Source of the DNA: Paenochrobactrum glaciei
GTDB lineage: Bacteria > Pseudomonadota > Alphaproteobacteria > Rhizobiales > Rhizobiaceae
DNA: 64,000 bases
NCBI RefSeq assembly: GCF_039522165.1
Contig: NZ_BAAADE010000001.1
Span: forward strand, 372,001-436,000
Direction of reading: 5' to 3'
Shown here: in pieces, positions 60,264-64,000 of the stretch
How the letters are laid out: the number at the start of each line of letters is the position of its first letter
Position numbering within the stretch: the stretch's first letter is position 1
Program-made: the position numbers and the translations under genes
Notes under the pieces: generated by a model
Told to the model about the DNA's origin: nothing
Databases searched by the model: none
What the model saw: the letters and a program-made list of their open reading frames with translations, nothing else

Positions 60264-61013
60264 ATGACACCGTTAAACGGAACAACTGCCGTAATCACTG
60301 GCGCAGGGCGCGGCCTTGGCGCCGCGCTTGCCATCACATTGGCTGATGCAGGCGCACAAGTCATTCTTTGCGCCCGCTCGGAGCAGGCGCTTGCCCAAGT
60401 GGCAGCAATTATTGCAAAGCGCACCGGACAAACTGCCGGTCAGGTGATTGTCGACCTCGCAGACAATACCAGCATTAAGCAGGCTGTCGCGAACATCACT
60501 GCCAAATATCAGCATATTGATTTGCTGATTAATAATGGTGCGATGTGGCTGGAAGCAAGCGATGCGCCCCATAGCGAAGATGAAATTTTCGGCACCATCA
60601 ATGCAGCCGTTACCGGCAGCTATCTGATGACACAAAGCTTGCTGCCACTGCTTAAAAATTCCAAGCGTCCCGACATTGTCACTATTGGCTCAATCAGCGG
60701 CTTGCCGAATGCGCCATTACACAGTGTCTCGGTGCCTTTTTACGCCGCCAAACATGCACAGGCAGCCTTGGCAAGCGGTTTGCAACAAATACTGCGCGAC
60801 ACACCAATCCGCTCGCTCTGCGTGCATCCGCCATATCTTGATGATGTATCACCGGAAGATGCCGCATGGGAGCAAGTGAGTGAACGTCAAAAAGGCGAAC
60901 AGGCCACCAATCGCGACATTTGCGAAGCAGTGTTGTTTGCTATTACCCGCCCGCGCCACATCACTTTATCTTCGATTGTCGTGGATAGTGATAGCGGCGG
61001 ACTATTCGGCTAA
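60264..61013 (+). CDS. Short-chain dehydrogenase/reductase
   Basis: 249 residues with the classical SDR layout: TGAGRGLGAALAITL at 12-26 (NAD(P)-binding), LLINNGAMW near 89 (NNAG variant), GSISGLPNAPLHSVSVP near 137 and the catalytic Tyr-Lys in YAAKHAQAAL near 157-166. Substrate unknown. GAAAG before the ATG is weak. It follows tldD by 16 bases, so co-transcription is likely. Confidence 0.9.
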   Translation: MTPLNGTTAVITGAGRGLGAALAITLADAGAQVILCARSEQALAQVAAIIAKRTGQTAGQVIVDLADNTSIKQAVANITAKYQHIDLLINNGAMWLEASDAPHSEDEIFGTINAAVTGSYLMTQSLLPLLKNSKRPDIVTIGSISGLPNAPLHSVSVPFYAAKHAQAALASGLQQILRDTPIRSLCVHPPYLDDVSPEDAAWEQVSERQKGEQATNRDICEAVLFAITRPRHITLSSIVVDSDSGGLFG

Positions 61014-61041
61014 AACCGGCATAAATTATAAAAATCAAAGC

Positions 61042-61090
61042 ATAAGAGCGGTTTTCGATGAAAGTGATTCATGAAAACCGCTCTTATTAT
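61042..61090. terminator. Bidirectional terminator between SDR and GNAT genes
   Basis: ATAAGAGCGGTTTTC (61042-61056) and GAAAACCGCTCTTAT (61073-61087), perfect 15-bp stem, AT-rich outside. Confidence 0.92.
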
Positions 61091-61095
61091 TTTAA

Positions 61096-61545
61096 TCAGC
61101 TATTGAGCACCATTGTCAGCTGCACAAATGGCAATCCATCATCGTCCGTTTCATCACGCTGAATGATTTCAAAACCATATTTCTGATAAAATTTGACGGC
61201 CTGCTGATTGCGTTCATAGACCTGCAATTCCAGATGTTTTTTCAAATCATGCGCATGTTGCAATAGTTTGAGGCCAAAGCCCTGCCCTTGAAAATCCGGA
61301 TCAACAAATAGTCCACCAATAAAATTATCGATGAAACCAACAAAACCAACCACCTGATCATCACTGACAATCACCCAGTTTTCCGCTTGTAAAAGATAAA
61401 CATCTTTCATCAGCTGATGCTGATCTTCCAGCAATTCATACCCAAGAAAACCATGGACGATTTTAGAGGCACGCAACCAAATATCGGCTAAACGCTCGAC
61501 ATCCCCTGCAACCATCGGGCGGATACAACTTGTTCTTTCTTTCAT
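61096..61545 (-). CDS. GNAT family N-acetyltransferase
   Basis: 149 residues. Acetyl-CoA motif FQGQGFGLKLLQHA near 83-96 (Q-x-x-G-x-G), catalytic-side strand VGFVGFIDNFIGGLFVDPDF near 66-85, and the YERNQQAVKFYQKYGF C-terminal signature near 113-128. The acetylated substrate is not predictable; small amines or amino acids are likely. AGGTG 5-6 bases before the ATG. A possible leader peptide with its own ribosome-binding site lies 60 bases upstream. Confidence 0.9.
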   Translation of the reverse strand: MKERTSCIRPMVAGDVERLADIWLRASKIVHGFLGYELLEDQHQLMKDVYLLQAENWVIVSDDQVVGFVGFIDNFIGGLFVDPDFQGQGFGLKLLQHAHDLKKHLELQVYERNQQAVKFYQKYGFEIIQRDETDDDGLPFVQLTMVLNS

Positions 61546-61603
61546 GAAAGCACCTGAAGAGTTAATTACATGCGAAACTCATTACCCAAAATTCGGGCAA
61601 TAC

Positions 61604-61663
61604 TTATTGTGATCTTGAGCCCTTGGCCAAAATCGAAAATCCGACAATAAGAACGCTGCGCAT
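61604..61663 (-). CDS. Possible 19-residue leader peptide
   Basis: ATG 61663 with AAGGAGA (61667-61673), stop TAA at 61606-61604, product MRSVLIVGFSILAKGSRSQ. It lies between a perfect palindrome (61682-61701) and the GNAT gene. A strong ribosome-binding site on such a short frame suggests a leader peptide, but chance is possible. Confidence 0.3.
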   Translation of the reverse strand: MRSVLIVGFSILAKGSRSQ

Positions 61664-61681
61664 AAATCTCCTTCAGTTTAC

Positions 61682-61706
61682 GACAGCCGATATCGGCTGT
61701 CTTTTT
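61682..61706 (+). terminator. 20-bp perfect palindrome with T5
   Basis: GACAGCCGAT/ATCGGCTGTC followed by TTTTT on the plus strand. No plus-strand gene precedes it directly, so it may instead be an operator or the end of an unseen transcript. Confidence 0.5.
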
Positions 61707-61750
61707 AAGATGAGACGCGAAATCGCTGTTTAAGTCAACAAATGCTCATC

Positions 61751-62980
61751 TTATTTCTTGGTCAGCAGAGCAACCGTTTCCACATGGGATGACCACAGGA
61801 ACTGGTCAACAGGCACGATCTTATCGATCTTATAACCGCCCTTAACCAGAATGGATAAATCCCGCGCCAATGTCACCGGGTTGCACGAAACCGCTGCAAC
61901 TTTCGTGACTTTAGACTTTACCAGTTCGCGTGCCTGCTCTTCAGCGCCAGCGCGTGGCGGATCAAACACAACGCCCTGATAAGGTGCCAATTCGCGCACC
62001 AGAAGCGGACGGCGGAACAGATCGCGTCGCTCAACTGTCACCGGCTTCAAGCCCTGCACATGTCGAATGCCGCGATCAAGTGCTGCCAGAGCAGGCGCAT
62101 CATTTTCAATGCAGTGAACGGCATTTTTCTCCGCAATACGCAGGCCAAATGTACCAACGCCGCAGAAAAGATCGGCGGTCTTTTTAGACTTGCCCATATG
62201 TTTGGTGACAAGTTCCACCATGGTTTCTTCAGCCGCTTCCGTTGCCTGCAAGAAGCTGCCGGACGGAATATTAACCGGCACTTTGCCAAAATGGATAAGC
62301 GGCTTTTTCGGCTCGACAATAATTTCACCGTCAGAGGCAAGACGCGCGAATTTATGCGCCACCACATATTCGGTCAAAGCAAGCCGTGTTTTATCATCCG
62401 GCGACCCGCAGCCTTGTGCGGCAATATCAAGGCCGGAGGCTGTGACGGTTACCGCCAGTTTGAAAGGTTTGGAACCGGGCGCGATAACAGAAGCAAGGCC
62501 GCGCAAATCTTCCAGACGTTCGGTGATTTCAGGAACGGCCACCACGCATTCTGAGATATTGATAATCTCGTGGCTCAAATGGCGATTAAAGCCCAGCAGC
62601 ATTGCGCCTTCGGTTTTGCGTGCAGCAAAAACCACACGGCGGCGGCTATAAGGAGCGCAAGCCACCAATGGCTCTGGCTCCACATCAATGCCATAGCCTT
62701 TAAGCGCAGCCACAACGAGCCCGCGCTTCCACGCCTGATAAGGTTCCGCCTGCCAGTGCTGCAAAGAACAACCGCCGCAATCTTCAAAATGCTGACACTC
62801 TGCGGTCTGGCGCTCCGGCGAAGGCTCAAGCATGGCAATCACTGTGCCGCGATTTTTATCGCGCGCAATATTGGCCACTTCACCTGCCAGTGTAAAAGGT
62901 ACAAAAACCTGACCATCGGCGGTCATGGCAACCCCGTCACCACCTGCGCCTACAGAGCTGATTGTTACACGCGTGCTCAT
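61751..62980 (-). CDS. TrmA/RlmD family class I SAM-dependent RNA uracil-5-methyltransferase
   Basis: 409 residues. An N-terminal TRAM-like OB segment (SVGAGGDGVAMTADGQVFVP, ~10-29), a 4Fe-4S site CQHFEDCGGCSLQHW near 61-75, and a SAM-binding Rossmann domain (DLFCGVGTFGLRIA near 266-279). The catalytic Cys lies in AAVSCNPVTLARDL near 370. The iron-sulfur Cys and length match the RlmD (23S rRNA m5U1939) side of the family. Overlaps the tlyA stop by 4 bases (ATGA), so it is coupled to tlyA. Confidence 0.9.
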   Translation of the reverse strand: MSTRVTISSVGAGGDGVAMTADGQVFVPFTLAGEVANIARDKNRGTVIAMLEPSPERQTAECQHFEDCGGCSLQHWQAEPYQAWKRGLVVAALKGYGIDVEPEPLVACAPYSRRRVVFAARKTEGAMLLGFNRHLSHEIINISECVVAVPEITERLEDLRGLASVIAPGSKPFKLAVTVTASGLDIAAQGCGSPDDKTRLALTEYVVAHKFARLASDGEIIVEPKKPLIHFGKVPVNIPSGSFLQATEAAEETMVELVTKHMGKSKKTADLFCGVGTFGLRIAEKNAVHCIENDAPALAALDRGIRHVQGLKPVTVERRDLFRRPLLVRELAPYQGVVFDPPRAGAEEQARELVKSKVTKVAAVSCNPVTLARDLSILVKGGYKIDKIVPVDQFLWSSHVETVALLTKK

Positions 62981-63741
62981 TGGTCTTTCATTCCTGCCAG
63001 TAAATATTCCAGATTGCCGTCTCCGCCCTCAATCGGGGAAACGCATATTCCTAGTGCCCGCCATCCGGCTTGGGCATTTAGCCACTCACGCAACTGTTCT
63101 GCGATGAGAGGCCCTTGTGTCGGATCACGCAGCAAACCACCTTTGCCGATGGCTTCACGCCCTGCCTCAAATTGCGGCTTCACCAGTAACACGCAAATGG
63201 CATTGGGAACCGCCAATTGCAATGCTTGCGGCAGGGCCAGTTTCAGCGAAATGAAGCTGACATCAGACACCACACAATCAATCGCATGGCCATCCAGATG
63301 GTTGAAATCCAAATGCCGGGCATTCAAGCCCTCATGATTGGTCACATTTTTATGCCGCGCCAAACTTTCATGCAATTGATCATGGCCGACATCAACCGCC
63401 ACCACATGAGCAGCACCACGCTCCAGCAAAACTTGTGTAAAACCGCCAGTAGAAGCGCCGATATCAAGCGCAAAGCGCCCCTTCACGTCCAGTTTAAAGT
63501 GATCAAGTCCAGCAATGAGTTTGAGCGCTGCCCGTGAGACATAGCTGCTAGCCGGATCATCAACGCTTAAATGTGCGTTGCGTGCCACCAGCGCACCCGG
63601 TTTGGCAACCACCTGCCCGTCAACCTGCACTGTTGAACGTGCGACAGCATCCCGCGCACGCGAACGCGTGGCAAAAAGCTTTCGCTCGACCAAGAGCTGG
63701 TCGAGGCGCAATCGGGCAGACGGATCAGTTATATCATTCAT
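62977..63741 (-). CDS. tlyA: TlyA family RNA 2'-O-methyltransferase
   Basis: About 254 residues: an S4 RNA-binding domain (RLRLDQLLVERKLFATRSRA, ~9-28) and an FtsJ/RrmJ-like methylase domain with ALDIGASTGGFTQVLLERGA near 79-98, VSDVSFISLKL near 148, and LLVKPQFEAGRE near 171. TlyA methylates rRNA (16S C1409, 23S C1920 in mycobacteria) and determines capreomycin susceptibility there. ATG 63741 (MNDITD) has AAGG just upstream; the longer start at 63765 is less likely. Confidence 0.93.
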   Translation of the reverse strand: MNDITDPSARLRLDQLLVERKLFATRSRARDAVARSTVQVDGQVVAKPGALVARNAHLSVDDPASSYVSRAALKLIAGLDHFKLDVKGRFALDIGASTGGFTQVLLERGAAHVVAVDVGHDQLHESLARHKNVTNHEGLNARHLDFNHLDGHAIDCVVSDVSFISLKLALPQALQLAVPNAICVLLVKPQFEAGREAIGKGGLLRDPTQGPLIAEQLREWLNAQAGWRALGICVSPIEGGDGNLEYLLAGMKDQ

Positions 63742-63803
63742 CGCGCCTTCATGACGCAGCCACATCTTTTAAGCAAGTGGCCAATCGTCACAAAGGCAAA
63801 AGA

Positions 63804-64000
63804 TCAGGCGCGAAAGGGTGCGGCAATTTCCTCACGACCAAGGGCTGCAAAAACTGCATGCACAATCCCTGCACGGTCAAGACCAGCATTGGCATACATG
63901 ACTTCCGGCTTGGCGTGATCCTGATACACATCCGGCAATGTTAGTGTCCGCACCCGCAAACCACCATCCAGCAAAGCTTCACGCGCCAAGAAATGCAAAA
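63804..64000 (-). CDS. dxs: 1-deoxy-D-xylulose-5-phosphate synthase, 3' end (partial)
   Basis: Only the last ~65 residues are inside the window; the gene continues past the right edge. The fragment reads HFLAREALLDGG...VRTLTLPDVYQDH, then ANAGLDRAGIVHAVFAALG, matching the C-terminal transketolase-C domain of Dxs. Dxs makes DXP from pyruvate and glyceraldehyde-3-phosphate, first step of the MEP pathway (IspH, at 49981, is the last). The dxs-tlyA-RNA methylase order is common in the group. Confidence 0.88.
   Translation of the reverse strand, partial: LHFLAREALLDGGLRVRTLTLPDVYQDHAKPEVMYANAGLDRAGIVHAVFAALGREEIAAPFRA

Noticed and set aside
1..64000. CRISPR array, insertion sequence or integron
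   Set aside because: No spaced direct repeats, transposase or integrase sequence was found on either strand by reading.

Overview
The window looks like a chromosomal segment of an alphaproteobacterium of the order Hyphomicrobiales, close to Brucella/Ochrobactrum/Pseudochrobactrum. The signs are the cell-cycle methylase CcrM with a CtrA-like site and GANTC sites in its leader, an IalB-type invasion protein, the ctaC-ctaD-ctaB-coxF-ctaG-ctaE cytochrome oxidase order, a dxs-tlyA-RNA methylase run, dciA-dsbA-smc beside mutY, and Brucella-like WbkD/WbkF O-antigen initiation proteins. Base composition looks moderate (about half GC by eye, not computed). No phage integrase, transposase, rRNA or CRISPR array was seen.

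Layout. 1-8.9 kb: 3' part of ppdK, a secreted polysaccharide deacetylase, a small unknown protein, an MBL-fold hydrolase, a lone DUF2793 (phage-tail-like) gene, a membrane UDP-sugar 4,6-dehydratase (WbkD-like), a 36-residue membrane peptide, a WecA/WbkF-like sugar-phosphate transferase and tRNA-Gln(TTG). 9.0-24.6 kb: an accessory-looking catabolic block made of two operons. One (18585 to 9033, minus strand) encodes TRAP permease QM, a 3-hydroxyacid/3-hydroxyacyl-CoA dehydrogenase-like protein, TRAP DctP, two glyoxalase-fold (VOC) proteins, a class II aldolase homologue, HpaE, HpaH and HpaI, with a divergent GntR regulator. The other (23573 to 19481, minus strand) encodes a second TRAP system and an M20 amidohydrolase, with a divergent LysR regulator. 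24.6-33.4 kb: smc, a DsbA-like protein, dciA, an O-antigen ligase and a GT25 glycosyltransferase, then mutY and a HAD hydrolase on the other strand. 33.4-46.9 kb: ccrM, a ClC channel, a HAD phosphatase, an EAL phosphodiesterase, a lipoprotein, thrC, an M16 peptidase, a GNAT and a large PAS-GGDEF-EAL protein. 46.9-57.9 kb: yqgE, a peroxiredoxin, then the minus-strand series ctaC, ctaD, ctaB, coxF, ctaG, ctaE, DUF983, SURF1, ispH, thrB, rnhA. 58-64 kb: ialB, tldD, an SDR, a GNAT, an RNA uracil methylase, tlyA and the 3' end of dxs.

How it works together. The 9-19 kb operon should import an acid through TRAP, cleave a catechol-type ring by extradiol chemistry and finish through HpaE/HpaH/HpaI to pyruvate and succinic semialdehyde. 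It lacks recognisable HpaF (isomerase) and HpaG (decarboxylase) genes. Two of its proteins, the second VOC protein and the class II aldolase homologue, appear by eye alignment to have lost every canonical metal ligand. That pair, at the point where two enzymes are missing, is the most unusual feature of the window. The rest is mainly core housekeeping: respiration, threonine and isoprenoid synthesis, cell-cycle methylation, chromosome segregation, c-di-GMP turnover and envelope polysaccharide assembly.
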